Assembly (NCBI GenBank): GCA_029834535.1
Contig: JAQMWT010000575.1
Span: forward strand, 1-64,000
Length of the DNA stretch: 64,000 nucleotides
Direction: 5' to 3'
Source of the DNA: Chrysophaeum taylorii
Lineage: Eukaryota; Sar; Pelagophyceae; Pelagomonadales; Pelagomonadaceae
A model generated the notes under the pieces. That model was not told the DNA's origin, ran no database searches, and saw nothing but the letters and a program-made list of their open reading frames with translations. Position 1 is the stretch's first letter. Each line of letters begins with the position of its first letter. The position numbers and the translations under genes are program-made. Below are positions 44,366-54,113 of this stretch, in pieces.

Positions 44366-47056
44366 ATGATGATGACGGTCAAGGCGGTCGTGACGGGAGC
44401 GTTGTTGTTGGTCGTTTCGGTGCCGGTGGTGGTGATCGTGGGCGTGCGGATGGCGATCATGGACCACTCCGACTTCCGCGAGTTTAGCTGCGCGACGTCG
44501 ATCGGCGCGCAGTGCGCGAATGGCGCGTGCCCCGACAGCAACCCCGACATGGTGTACGAGGGCGAGTTCGGGGAGACGATGAATCAGATGGAAAAAGCGA
44601 TTCGCGGAATGGCGTGGAAGCCCGACTTTAGTCCAGTACCGCGGGGCACGTGGAAGCGGTACGCGCACTTCTTGACGCATCAGGACGAGTACACGGTGAC
44701 GAATACGGACTTTTACCCTCAACGTTGGGGCGTCGACCTCGACGATGCCGAGGACTGGGATCTGCGGAAGTTTTTTGGGTCCGAGTTCAGGGATCGCGTG
44801 TCGTTCGCGAACTCCCTGCCGCCGCCGCCGCCGAGCGGGTTTCCCAAGTGGTTTTACCGGTGGATGATGGGGTCGCTGATTTTCGACCGGTCCCCTACCG
44901 CGAGGGACGCCAAGGCCGGAAGATACGTGAACATGAGAGAGGTTGGGCTGCGTTTTTTCGCGCCCGTGCCGTTGTGCGATCTCGACAAGCAGGTCGCGAT
45001 GATAGATAAAGCTCCGAATTGCGAAGAGAGAGAAGCGAGAATGTTCAGGCTGTCGGTGCACGCTCTGTCGGACGCGGCGAACGAGGTCGCGCTGGAGAAG
45101 TTGTTGGAGCTGTGTTATTCGAGTTGTCTCGACACGAATTGCACGAGTTCGGGGACGAAAAGATCCAAATTCCTGCGGCGGTTGATTCAGGTCGCGTACC
45201 TTCGCTCGGGCGAAGTCTCGAACTGCCAGCGCCACCACAACTCGGAGTCGTGCATCTTTCCGCTCAGCTTGAAGGCGCAGCACGTCGAACGCGCGCCCGC
45301 GACCGAACTGCTCCGGTGGCTGGATCTCGAAGATTCCCAGGAATCAAAGTGGCTGCGGCTGATCGCGGAGATGCAACTCGGGTCGCGTCCGGCGCTGCCT
45401 CACCTCCCGCAGGCCGAGAACTATAGTAGTACCATCGCCGCGGGGAAGTTCAAGAACGTCGCAGGGCCATTGGGGTTGGATAATTGGGGTGGAACCGGGG
45501 CGATCGCCGCAGACATGTTCCTGAACGACGAGGGTTTGATTGATTTTTACCACCAGACTGCTCTCCAGTGGCCGCGCGGTACCCGGTCGGCGACGATGAG
45601 GCAGAATCTGAAAAACGGCACCTTCCGGGACGTGTCGGTCGAGACAAAGCTGAATCAAGGACCCTCGGGAAATATCGGGCGCCAGGCGGACTTCGACAAC
45701 GACGGCGACCTCGACATATTCAACGGACGGGGAGGTTGGATGCCGTTTTTTCAACTGCCGAATTCCCTCTACGAGAACAAAAACAATTCAGAGTTCGAGG
45801 AAATCACGCGCAAGGCGGGCGATTTGACCGGGGAGAAGGGCACTCATTCTGCCGCCTGGGCCGACTTCGACCTAGACGGCCACCTCGACCTCTACGTCGC
45901 CTCGGAGCAGAATCCGTGCGAGCTTTTTCGGAACAACGGCGACAAGACGTTTACCGAAGTTGCGGAAGAAATGGGGGTGGCGGAGTGCGGTTGGGTCAAG
46001 GGCGTCGCTTGGGGTGATCTCGATGGCGACGGCTACCCCGACCTCGTCGTCTCGTCCATCGCTGGGCCGAATCGCGTCTTGCTCAACCGCCAAACCAAAT
46101 TCGTCGACGTCACCGAAGCTTCGGGAGCTGTGGGTCCCCGCTTCTCGCAGCCCGTGGCGATCGTCGACATCGACAACGACGGCGACGAAGACATTTTTTT
46201 CGGGTCCCACAGACCCCCGGACCCGGGGGAGCTCTACGCCGCGTACTTCGACGAAGAATGGGAGGAGCAACACGTCCTAGATCGACGAGGCCTCTCCGAC
46301 ACCGGCGTTTCGCGCATCTACCTCAACCGCGGCGACGCCACGTTCGAGGACGTTTCGGACCGCACCCCGCGCCGCCTCCTGGCGTGCGGGGTGATGGCGA
46401 TGAACTTTGGGGACATCGACAACGACGGTTTCGTCGACTTCTACATGGGAACCGGCTGGCCAGACCTCCGCGGCCTCATGCCGAACATCATGCTCCACAA
46501 CCGTGGCGACGGTTCCTTCGACGACGTCACCGTCGCCGGAGGATTCGGGCATCTCCAGAAAGGCCACGGGATCGCGTTTATAGACGTCCAGAACGACGGA
46601 CGCGTCGACGTCGCGGCCTCGATGGGCGGCACGCTTCCCGGCGATCTCTTCTCCGACGCGCTCTACCTCAACCCCGGGGGTAACGACAACAATTGGATCA
46701 AGATATCTTTAGTTGGCTTCAAATCGAACCGCCTCGGCCAGGGTGCCAAGCTCGTTCTCCGGACGACCGACCGAACGATCTACTCTGTCCTCGGAAACGC
46801 GGCGTCCTTCGGTTCGAATCCGATCAAGATCCACCACGTTGGTTTGGGCAAGGGAAAATTGCTCGAAATCACCGTCAAATGGCCGCACCGCGACGTTCTC
46901 CCGCAGAAATTTGGAGGCTCGCTCCCGACCAACGCCTGGATTTCTCTCTCGGAGGAGACGGGGATGTGGACCCAAAAGCGCCTCGCTTCCTTCCACCTCG
47001 ACGCGGACGCCCTCATCGCCCACCACGAACAGCACCACACATGCCATTCTCACTAG
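44366..47056 (+). CDS. FG-GAP/VCBS-repeat beta-propeller protein with ASPIC/UnbV domain (CRTAC1-like)
   Basis: 896 aa. An N-terminal signal-anchor (about 4-32) makes it secreted or a type II membrane protein. Residues about 40-330 are a Cys-containing region of unknown fold. From about 365 there are FG-GAP/VCBS blades with Ca2+-binding DxDxDG loops: DFDNDGDLDIF, DFDLDGHLDLY, DLDGDGYPDLV, DIDNDGDEDIF, DIDNDGFVDFY and a weaker DVQNDGRVDVA. The C-terminal ASPIC/UnbV module starts near 772 (NNWIKISLVGFKSNRLGQGA, YSVLGNAASFGSN, HHVGLGKGKLLEITVKWP). This architecture is known from animal CRTAC1 and many bacterial proteins and suggests extracellular adhesion or scaffolding. It has a His-rich tail. 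Confidence 0.88.
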   Translation: MMMTVKAVVTGALLLVVSVPVVVIVGVRMAIMDHSDFREFSCATSIGAQCANGACPDSNPDMVYEGEFGETMNQMEKAIRGMAWKPDFSPVPRGTWKRYAHFLTHQDEYTVTNTDFYPQRWGVDLDDAEDWDLRKFFGSEFRDRVSFANSLPPPPPSGFPKWFYRWMMGSLIFDRSPTARDAKAGRYVNMREVGLRFFAPVPLCDLDKQVAMIDKAPNCEEREARMFRLSVHALSDAANEVALEKLLELCYSSCLDTNCTSSGTKRSKFLRRLIQVAYLRSGEVSNCQRHHNSESCIFPLSLKAQHVERAPATELLRWLDLEDSQESKWLRLIAEMQLGSRPALPHLPQAENYSSTIAAGKFKNVAGPLGLDNWGGTGAIAADMFLNDEGLIDFYHQTALQWPRGTRSATMRQNLKNGTFRDVSVETKLNQGPSGNIGRQADFDNDGDLDIFNGRGGWMPFFQLPNSLYENKNNSEFEEITRKAGDLTGEKGTHSAAWADFDLDGHLDLYVASEQNPCELFRNNGDKTFTEVAEEMGVAECGWVKGVAWGDLDGDGYPDLVVSSIAGPNRVLLNRQTKFVDVTEASGAVGPRFSQPVAIVDIDNDGDEDIFFGSHRPPDPGELYAAYFDEEWEEQHVLDRRGLSDTGVSRIYLNRGDATFEDVSDRTPRRLLACGVMAMNFGDIDNDGFVDFYMGTGWPDLRGLMPNIMLHNRGDGSFDDVTVAGGFGHLQKGHGIAFIDVQNDGRVDVAASMGGTLPGDLFSDALYLNPGGNDNNWIKISLVGFKSNRLGQGAKLVLRTTDRTIYSVLGNAASFGSNPIKIHHVGLGKGKLLEITVKWPHRDVLPQKFGGSLPTNAWISLSEETGMWTQKRLASFHLDADALIAHHEQHHTCHSH

Positions 47057-47187
47057 GCAGGCAGGCAGGCAGGCAGGCAGACCCCGCTGTTTGTTCGTTT
47101 GTTCGTTCGTTCGTTCTTCGAGGATGGATTATCATACTCTCCCATCCATCCATGAGGAGAGCAGCAGCAGCAGCAGCAGCAGCAGCA
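47056..47187. repeat. Cluster of microsatellites after the FG-GAP gene
   Basis: (GGCA)6 at 47056-47080, (GTTC/GTTT)n at 47090-47117 and (GCA)n at 47161-47187, all in the presumed 3' UTR/downstream region. Confidence 0.85.
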
Positions 47188-50100
47188 AATAGGGTGCTTG
47201 CTCATCATCATTTTATGGTCGCTCTCCTCCTTGTATCTATCTATGTGGATTGGTTGTCGCTCCGGCTTGAATCAAAGATAGAGAGATAAACTCCGCTCTT
47301 CTTATTTCTTCATACTTATCATCATAAGTCCTTTCGTTTGATGAGAGAGATAGAAAAAAAATGAGACGAGTTAGTGCGCAACCACTTCACAACTTAAATC
47401 ACTTAAGTGCGCAAAACAACGGTCCACTGCTTCTTAGAGAGAGGGGGGGGCTTGGAAGGTTTTGGTGCTCATCGCCGAGAGAAACCGCGGGGCAGGCGAA
47501 GAGAGGACGGGCCCCACCTGTTTTGATATTGATTGTGCAGAGAAATCTGCTGCCTCTTACCCGTATCCGCCGTCCGTTGAGAACCTGATTTCTTCCTTAC
47601 CCTTCTTGTTCCTTTCTGCACAATCAAATAGTCCTCTGATTTGTTGTGCTTAAGCTCATCATCATGGTCTAGCGCGTCCCGAGGTATGTAGCACTATACA
47701 CTTTACCTTTCTCGTGTAGTTCTAGATGCCGCCTGTCGCGTTCTGAGGATATAGGGAACATACCTTTTCATTCCCCGAATTAAATACTTCCAGACGTTCA
47801 CGATGATGAGACGGGATGGTTTCCCAGGTGACTTACCACTGCTTGCTAAATGCTCTGCAGATCGTACGCATGCTGCCGCCGGACATATGTGCGACGAAGT
47901 GTGACGTCCTGCTGGGCGCGGGCGGCCTGGTTCGGCTGCCCAAGGCGGCGACACGGCCTGAGGGTATAACTACTGGTTCTCACATACCAGGAAGTCCCGA
48001 TAGTTTGCGGTGATGGTCTGGATTGCGCAGAGGAACGGCGGGGAGCCTTCCGTCGTCGAAACGCCGGTGCATATCAGAGCCAGCATTCGATGTGTGCCGA
48101 TGATGTTGCCGGAAGCTGCCGACGATGGGATCAGCACGCGCGGAGAGTCATCCGGTGATGATGGCAGGTCCGACCTTGCGGATGTTGGCGTCGACTGATT
48201 GGCCAATTGGACCGGCTCCCATGCCCGGGAGAGGTCCGAACTTAGTTAGATTGGATGCGAATGAGATCACGAGACAAGGAGAAGGTCTAGTTGGTAATCA
48301 ACGAGCACAGCGTCGCGAACACGGTCGATTGACGCAATAGGATAAGCCCACTGGTAGAATTCTCGCCCGTTTAAAAGACGGTTGCAGAGGCGTCATCCTC
48401 CCACTTTGAACAAAAAATGCTCTCCATTCTCCTATCATGAATGCCAAGCAGGCGCGAGCAACTGCGCCAGTATAGTGACAGAGGGTTGTCTCAGTTTGAG
48501 GCGCTAGGGAGTCTAGTCCGAGTTGCCGAGGGCCTGCCTCGCGAGCTCCGAGTACAGAGAAGACCCCGTTCTAACCTGCACGTCGTTGTGCGGTCCCGCC
48601 CCTGAACCAAATCCGTAGCTCTCTCGCCTCCTCGACCACCGAGCCCACGCCCTCCCCTTGCTTTATGTTCTTTGCTGCGTTTCCGCCTCTCCCGTCTCCT
48701 TTGCCTTTGTGCTTTCTCCATTGCCGTTCACTGCGGTCGTCTTTGGTCTCCTCTGTGTGTCTCTCGTCCCTTGGGCTCTTTTGAGCCTGGGAAATTGCTA
48801 AACATAATAGTAATAGCTGCCGCGAGAGAGTGGTGGAGGTCACGGAAGTGTCTGTACCTTTTTAGTACAACTCGGTCGAATCGAGATAGACTTGCTGCAC
48901 ATCAAGAATATCGCGAGTCAGAGCAGACCTCTCACCGGACCGGTCACCCGAAGTAAATTCTCGAGGTAGACACAGAACAAAAACTAACGGTTGTGTTGTC
49001 GTCACACGACATTTTTGAGACAGCGCTCGTTCGGAGAGCAGCGCTTGTCTCATCAAGCTAGAAAGGCGAGAGCGAGCAGTTGGAGGCAGCGCCAGCTTCT
49101 CGGCGCTCACGCAGTTGACGAGGAACGCTTGTGAATGGTGTCGTCTTGGACAGTGGTCGAATTCGACGAAACCGGTCCACGAAAAAACAGCGCAGTTTTG
49201 CAATTATAGAATAGCCGTGCGCAGTAAACAGGAGCAAGTCGCTGCCCGGGAGTTTCGGCGATAACTTCCAAACACCCTGGCCGGCACGCGGGGTGGGCTG
49301 CTTTCAAGTGACCTCGCACCCCTCACACCCATCGTGAGAATGAGACCAAACAAAGTGTCACTCGTGTGTCACCGGGAGACGTGGATTCGGAATCTCATCA
49401 AACTGACAGAGTAACAGACGCAGACGGCAGGTGTTCTTGATGGTGCGCTTCCGACGATGCGCCCGATCTGAGCCGGACCGTGCTGTTGGCGCTCATCAAC
49501 ATCTTGCGATGATTACCGGCCTAGAGACGGCGAAGAGGCCAATTTTTTTGGAGACGAAACGCACCAAGCTTCATCACCTGATGGTGGACGCCGATGCCGC
49601 TGGCTCTTCGAGTTTCTCGACAGTGTTTCCGTCGAAGCCCTCCGAGCACTGGGAAACCAGCGCGTCACGAGCCATGCTCGCCTCGTTGAAAGCTCCAAGC
49701 TCTTCTTCTTCTTCGATAACGTTGGCGTCGACAACCCGGTGGGTGAGTTGTTGCTCAACGTGATTGTGCAATGGCTACGATCCCAACATTGACGAAGATG
49801 TCCAGTTGTGTGCGTTGGGGTGCTCGTGGAAGGAAGGATGGAAGGAAGGAAGGAATCATGCGCGCGTTGAGCTCGAGCAGTTCGTTGTGCTCGGCGACGC
49901 GCGCTGGAAGGTTGCGCTGCGTTGCCGGCCGACCTCGAGCACCTCGAGGAGGTCATCGAGCGGGAGAACGACCTTCCATTTTGATGCTCATTGTCCGTGG
50001 TCTTGTTTAGGCCATCTCTGGGAAGCGGCGTCGCGTGTTGGCGGGAAACTTGCTCGTGCACCGTTCAGAGCTCCAGCGCAGCAGGTTGTACAGGCCAGCT

Positions 50101-50547
50101 CGGCGTGTTCTGTAAATGGGGCGGAGCAAGTGTTTCTTCGAGGCAGCTGGGAATGGTTGGAGGTTCGGTTCAAGTTCTGAAGTTCAGTTCTCGAATAGGC
50201 AGGCGCGTGCAGAAAGAGTCTGAAGTCGTCTTTTTTTTTAAGGCAGCTCGGCAAGGTCACTGCGGGGTCCGTCCGTCCTCTCTCTCGTCGTATCGGCCTC
50301 GTGAGTTACCAGAAGAAGATTGGTGGTTGTACGAACACCATAAGACCGCCCGCGTGGCCGGCCTTCTCTCGCGGCGGGAGGGCTAGACGACTTCGTCGTG
50401 ATATACAATCACGATGACGCCGGCGCTTCGTAAGTAAGTAAGTAGTGGTTGCAAGAATCTAGAAACAAACTGATCGAGCTGACCAACCACTACCCGCCCT
50501 CGGAGAAGCCGCGACACAAAAAAACCACCAATTTTTCGTCGTTGAGT
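47057..50547. other. Gene-poor repeat-derived stretch
   Basis: No complete gene recognised. It contains (GGCA)n at 47056-47080, (GTTC)n at 47090-47117, (GCA)n at 47161-47187, (GGAA)n at 49828-49855, and the element fragment at 47860-47960. A plus-strand frame at about 49592-49790 reads LFEFLDSVSVEALRALGNQR, then LVESSKLFFFFDNVGVDNPV and GELLLNVIVQWLRSQ before a stop. It looks like a real gene scrap but is not recognised, and no open continuation was found. Confidence 0.45.
47860..47960 (-). mobile_element. Fragment shared with 55170-55270
   Basis: Reverse complement reads CCCAGCAGGACGTCACaCTTCGTCGCACATAtGTCCGGCGGCAGCATGCGTACGA, almost the same as 55213-55267 (capitals shared). It is an unclassified element associated with the Helitron right arm. 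Confidence 0.7.
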
Positions 50548-51294
50548 TTACAAGTCGGAGGAGGCGGCGGCGGCGGGAGTGTTGAGGTAGACCCGGGCGC
50601 CGAAGGTGAAGTCGTCGTCTTCGTGTCGTTCGCGTCGCGTGGGGGTACAGTTGGATTTGAGGGCGTCGCAGGGGGTGTGGAACCAGCCAATCAAGCAAAA
50701 TCTTTCGTTGTTGGTGGGGAGGACCTCGTGGTGGATCTGGTAGGAGTCGAAGAGGACGAGGCTGCCCGGGAGAGGCGGGATATCCGCGTATCGATCTCCG
50801 TAGAAGACGCGGAGATAGCCGCCATCGTGGTCGGTCCAGGCGGGGGTAAGGTATGCGACGAAAGAAACCCGGCGGCGGCTACGCCTTGGCTCTGTCGTCT
50901 CAAAGTCGTCGACGTGACGGGAGTAGTAGCCACCCTTTGGATACCGAACGTAGTGGAGTTCGATTTCTGGAAGCATTGGTCCGAGTTCCGGTTGGAGCTG
51001 GTCGCGCACCATGTCGAGGCGCTCCCAGAGGGCGAAGAAGGCGTCCCAGTCGCCGACGGGGGGTCGATCGACGGGATCGCAGTACTCGGCGTGACGCATG
51101 TCTGGGCCGGCGAGCTCAAAGTGCCCCGCTTCCCCCAAGGCCGCGATGTCGACCTGGAGGTCGTCGAGGAGACGGGGGGGTGCGAAATTCTCTTCGCGGT
51201 GAACCCCACCCTCGAAGATTGTCTGGCCGGCCGACGCGTCTATTACGAGTGCTGCGCCGGCGGTCGCGAGGTGGCAGAAGATGAAGAGGAGCAT
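50548..51294 (-). CDS. Secreted 2-oxoglutarate/Fe(II) dioxygenase, prolyl 4-hydroxylase type
   Basis: 248 aa with a signal peptide (MLLFIFCHLATAGAA). The double-stranded beta-helix core is intact: YYSRHVDDF gives iron ligands H127 and D129, FDSYQIHHEVLP gives the distal His (H189), and R198 in NNERFCLIGW is the 2-oxoglutarate-binding Arg. DGGYLRVF and PGSLVLFDS are typical of the P4H superfamily. Acting in the secretory pathway it could hydroxylate proline in Pro-rich secreted proteins such as the PSxx/PTxx proteins encoded in this window; that link is inference. Its ATG lies 41 bp from the divergent start of the Ala-rich gene. Confidence 0.88.
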   Translation of the reverse strand: MLLFIFCHLATAGAALVIDASAGQTIFEGGVHREENFAPPRLLDDLQVDIAALGEAGHFELAGPDMRHAEYCDPVDRPPVGDWDAFFALWERLDMVRDQLQPELGPMLPEIELHYVRYPKGGYYSRHVDDFETTEPRRSRRRVSFVAYLTPAWTDHDGGYLRVFYGDRYADIPPLPGSLVLFDSYQIHHEVLPTNNERFCLIGWFHTPCDALKSNCTPTRRERHEDDDFTFGARVYLNTPAAAASSDL

Positions 51295-51335
51295 CCTTTA
51301 GGGTAAGTAAGTGGTTGTTTTTTTCTTTTTGGACG
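51295..51335. promoter_or_regulatory. 41-bp bidirectional promoter region
   Basis: Only 41 bp separate two divergent ATGs. The spacer contains GTAAGTAAGTGG and a T-run. It must hold both 5' UTRs, or transcription starts inside the opposite gene. Confidence 0.45.
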
Positions 51336-52825
51336 ATGCAGTTGATCTTCTTTGTGATGGGCAGCAGCAGTGTTGGTCGGGTGATGAACATGAATAAGTT
51401 GCCGACGGACGTGAGTCCCGCGAGTCCCGAGCTCGACGGGGCGCGCAAGGCCTTCGCTTTGTACAACGAGGGGCTCATAACGGTCGAGGAAATCTCCGAG
51501 TACGCGTCGCAGTTGTCTTCGAAGGAGCGCGAAAAGGTGGTAAAAGAGAAGACCAGAGCCCTGGCCGATGTGGCGTCGCGGCGGTCCAAGGAGGCGCCCC
51601 TCGAGGCGGCGACTTTCCGGTCCCTCGCCGCGACAAGCAACGCGGCGGAGTTCGTAGCGAAAGGATTATGGCTCGCTCTCGGCGCCGCGGGAAATGCCGC
51701 GTCAAAGGCCGCGTTGGAGGCCGCGTCGAAGGCCGCGCACACCGCCGTGGAAAGCGCGAAACGGGGGGTGCGGGACTTGGCGGACGGCGCGGTCGAGGCG
51801 ACGATCCGGGCCCCGATCCGGAACGCTCGAATCGCGGCCGTCGACGCGGCGACGTCGCCGTTCCGGAACGCGGCGGACGCCGTCAGGCGCTTGCCCTCCG
51901 ACGTGGCCGAAAGCATAAGGAAGGAGACCGAGGCGGTGGTGGAGGATGTCCTCGCGACCCCCGCCAAGGCGCGGAAGGCGGGCGAAGTCGCGGCGAAGCT
52001 GGCCGCGGGCGCGGCCGGGTTGGCTGCCGAAAGTCTCGCGGACGGTCTCCGCCGCCGCCCCCGCGAGGTGGTGGTTGTCCAAGACGTCGTCGTCGAGACT
52101 ACCACAGAAGAAGAAGAAGAAGAAGAAGAAGAGCCGCCGGTCGTCGTAGAGGTGGTGGACGTCGACGTTATCAAGGCGATCGTCGCGGAGGCCGCGGCTG
52201 CCGCTTTCGCTAAGGCGTGAGTCGCGCGTCGTTCCGAGACATCCTTGTGGTGGAATGTTTTTCTTTTTGCGCGACCGATATAGATGATGATGAGAATCAC
52301 ACACACAGGCTCGACGCGGCGCGCGATGCAGCTCGGGAACTGGCGACGCGAGCTAAGGCGGCCGCCTCGGACGCCGTCGTCGAAAAGCGAGCGAGGGCCA
52401 AGGCGATCGCCGCGAAGAAGGAGCGGCTGGACGTGGCGGCGGACCGGCTCGAGAGGACCCGCGAGAAAGCGAAGGAAATCGCGGCGGAACTGATGCCGAC
52501 CCCCAAGGACGGGACGAGCGTGGCCTCGGATTTGGCCGATCGGGCGGACAGGGCGCGAGAGGAGCGCGAGAAGCGCCTCCCTGCTGTCGCGGCGTCGCTC
52601 CCCTTGGCCCGTTCGGTGGTCCCCGGGAAACTTCCCGCACCGCCCCCCCTCGACGCCCGAAGGGCCGCCACCGTCGCCGAGGCGAGGGTCAAGGAACCGG
52701 CGAGCGTCGACGCCCAGAACCTCCGAAACCGCGAAGCCCTACTCCGGGACGAGATCTTCCGCCAGACCGCCGCCCAGTCCGAACAAAAACGGGCCGCCGC
52801 TGCTCCTGAATCATCATCATCCTAG
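51336..52825 (+). CDS. Ala-rich helical protein of unknown function (two exons)
   Basis: Proposed join 51336-52216 and 52309-52825 (465 aa). The intron starts GTGAGT and ends CACACACAG, and splicing removes the TGA at 52218 and keeps one frame (FAKA-LDAARDAARELATRAK). The N-terminus (MQLIFFVMGSSSVGRVM) may be a short signal or transit peptide. Residues about 35-75 form a charged helix. About 85-240 is an Ala/Lys/Glu amphipathic helix array (AAGNAASKAALEAASKAAHT) resembling apolipoprotein/LEA-like or lipid-droplet helices. An acidic EEEEEEE tract follows, then a second Ala/Arg-rich coiled coil. No enzymatic motif is visible. Its 3' end overlaps the convergent sulfotransferase gene by 9 bp. Confidence 0.65.
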
Positions 52826-54109
52826 CATATTTTTTTTGTGGTCCGTATACGGCTTGAACTTGGCGTCGACGTCAAAGGGCGAAAGGCCAAAGTCGGCGAG
52901 GCCGTAGGCGTGGCCGCCCGAGCGTTTGTTTTTTCTGTTGGTGGCGAGGTAGTCCCGCATCTTTGAAAGAGCCTCGGGACCGAGGGTGCGGCCGGTGGCG
53001 CCGTAGATCCGCTCGACCTGGGCGATCGGGTCGGCGACGAGGTCCTCGAACTCGACGTCGACGATATTTTTGGTGGTGGTCTTGTTATTGCGGTACGCGG
53101 CCGCAGTCTCGAGCATGCGGGCGAGGTAGTCGACGACCTGGGGGCCCCAGCGACACGTCGTCCCTTCTTCTTCTTCTTCTTCATCAACGACCTTGAGGGT
53201 GGTAGCCCAGACGTGGGCCTCGAGCGAACACCACGAACCGACAACCTTCCGAGGGTCGCGGTGCGTCCAGACGACCGTTGCCTCCGGAAAGACCGCAAAC
53301 AAGGCGTCGAGGGAAAAGCAGTGCGCGGGGTCCTTGAGGAGCCAGGCGCGGCCGTCGTCGAGGCGCTCGAGCTGTCGCCGATAAAATTTGTAATCCTCGA
53401 GACTTTCGTCAAGAGTCCATTCGTCCAGGGCTTTGGTAGCCCCGTAAAGGTACCACAGGACGTAGGGCGCCCCGACTCCGTTCTCGAGGGCCGACCGGCA
53501 CTCGGTGGGGCCGTCCCAGGCCTCGTAGTGGATGTGCTTGATGCGCCGGGTGACGTACTCGAGCGACCCGAGCCAGACGTGCGACGCGAGAAACAGAGCT
53601 ATAGTCTCGGTAGACGGACACGTAGCTTCGGTGGTCGTGAGGTGTCGCCACTGGGGGTCGGCGCCGAGAAGTTCGAGCAACAGGGTCGTGCCGGAGCGCG
53701 GGGGCCCGACGATTACGAGCGGTGGTTTGGTCAAAGAGCCCGCGCGCGACCTCGTCACGACGAGGTCGGCGACCAGTTGCCGCACGAGTCTGCGCTGAAG
53801 AGACGCGATCGTCGCCACGCCGACGCGGAGCGTCTTGCCCCCGGGGCCGCACCCCGCAAGAAGCCGCGCGTCGTCCACTTCTAAGACGGCGTCGAGAGCG
53901 CGCTGGAGGCGTCGATCAATTTCGGCGATGGGAAGATGGTACACCTCCTTGCCACCAGCGAGCCGGAGCGCCTTCTTCCGAAGGTCGGAGGGTTTGACGG
54001 CGGCGAGGCCCGCCCGCGCGTCCCACACGACATCCGCGATCCGCGCGACTCGCACGAGCAGGCCGCACACGACCCTGTTCAGCTCGACGAGCCAACGAAA
54101 GAATAACAT
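52817..54109 (-). CDS. Sulfotransferase (Sulfotransfer_3-like)
   Basis: 430 aa. Transfers sulfate from PAPS to a carbohydrate, lipid or protein acceptor. The 5'-phosphosulfate loop is VIVGPPRSGTTLLLELL (about residues 125-141), and the 3'-phosphate-binding segment is VVWTHRDPRKVVGSWCSLE (about 280-298). WLLKDPAHCFSLDALFAVFP and the terminal GLSPFDVDAKF agree with the family. The N-terminus MLFFRWLVELNRVVCGLLV could be a signal-anchor for Golgi type II topology. The chosen ATG (54109) lies just outside the Helitron arm, which ends at about 54114; an in-frame ATG at 54160 inside the arm would add 17 residues of element-derived sequence (MNLIGLEIGEL). Confidence 0.88.
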   Translation of the reverse strand: MLFFRWLVELNRVVCGLLVRVARIADVVWDARAGLAAVKPSDLRKKALRLAGGKEVYHLPIAEIDRRLQRALDAVLEVDDARLLAGCGPGGKTLRVGVATIASLQRRLVRQLVADLVVTRSRAGSLTKPPLVIVGPPRSGTTLLLELLGADPQWRHLTTTEATCPSTETIALFLASHVWLGSLEYVTRRIKHIHYEAWDGPTECRSALENGVGAPYVLWYLYGATKALDEWTLDESLEDYKFYRRQLERLDDGRAWLLKDPAHCFSLDALFAVFPEATVVWTHRDPRKVVGSWCSLEAHVWATTLKVVDEEEEEEGTTCRWGPQVVDYLARMLETAAAYRNNKTTTKNIVDVEFEDLVADPIAQVERIYGATGRTLGPEALSKMRDYLATNRKNKRSGGHAYGLADFGLSPFDVDAKFKPYTDHKKNMLG

Positions 54110-54113
54110 ATAC

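Noticed and set aside
48340-48415. tRNA-Gly-like A box (TGGTAGAATTCTCGCC)
   Set aside because: No convincing T-arm B box (GGTTCGA) or closing acceptor stem. At best a decayed tRNA-derived fragment.
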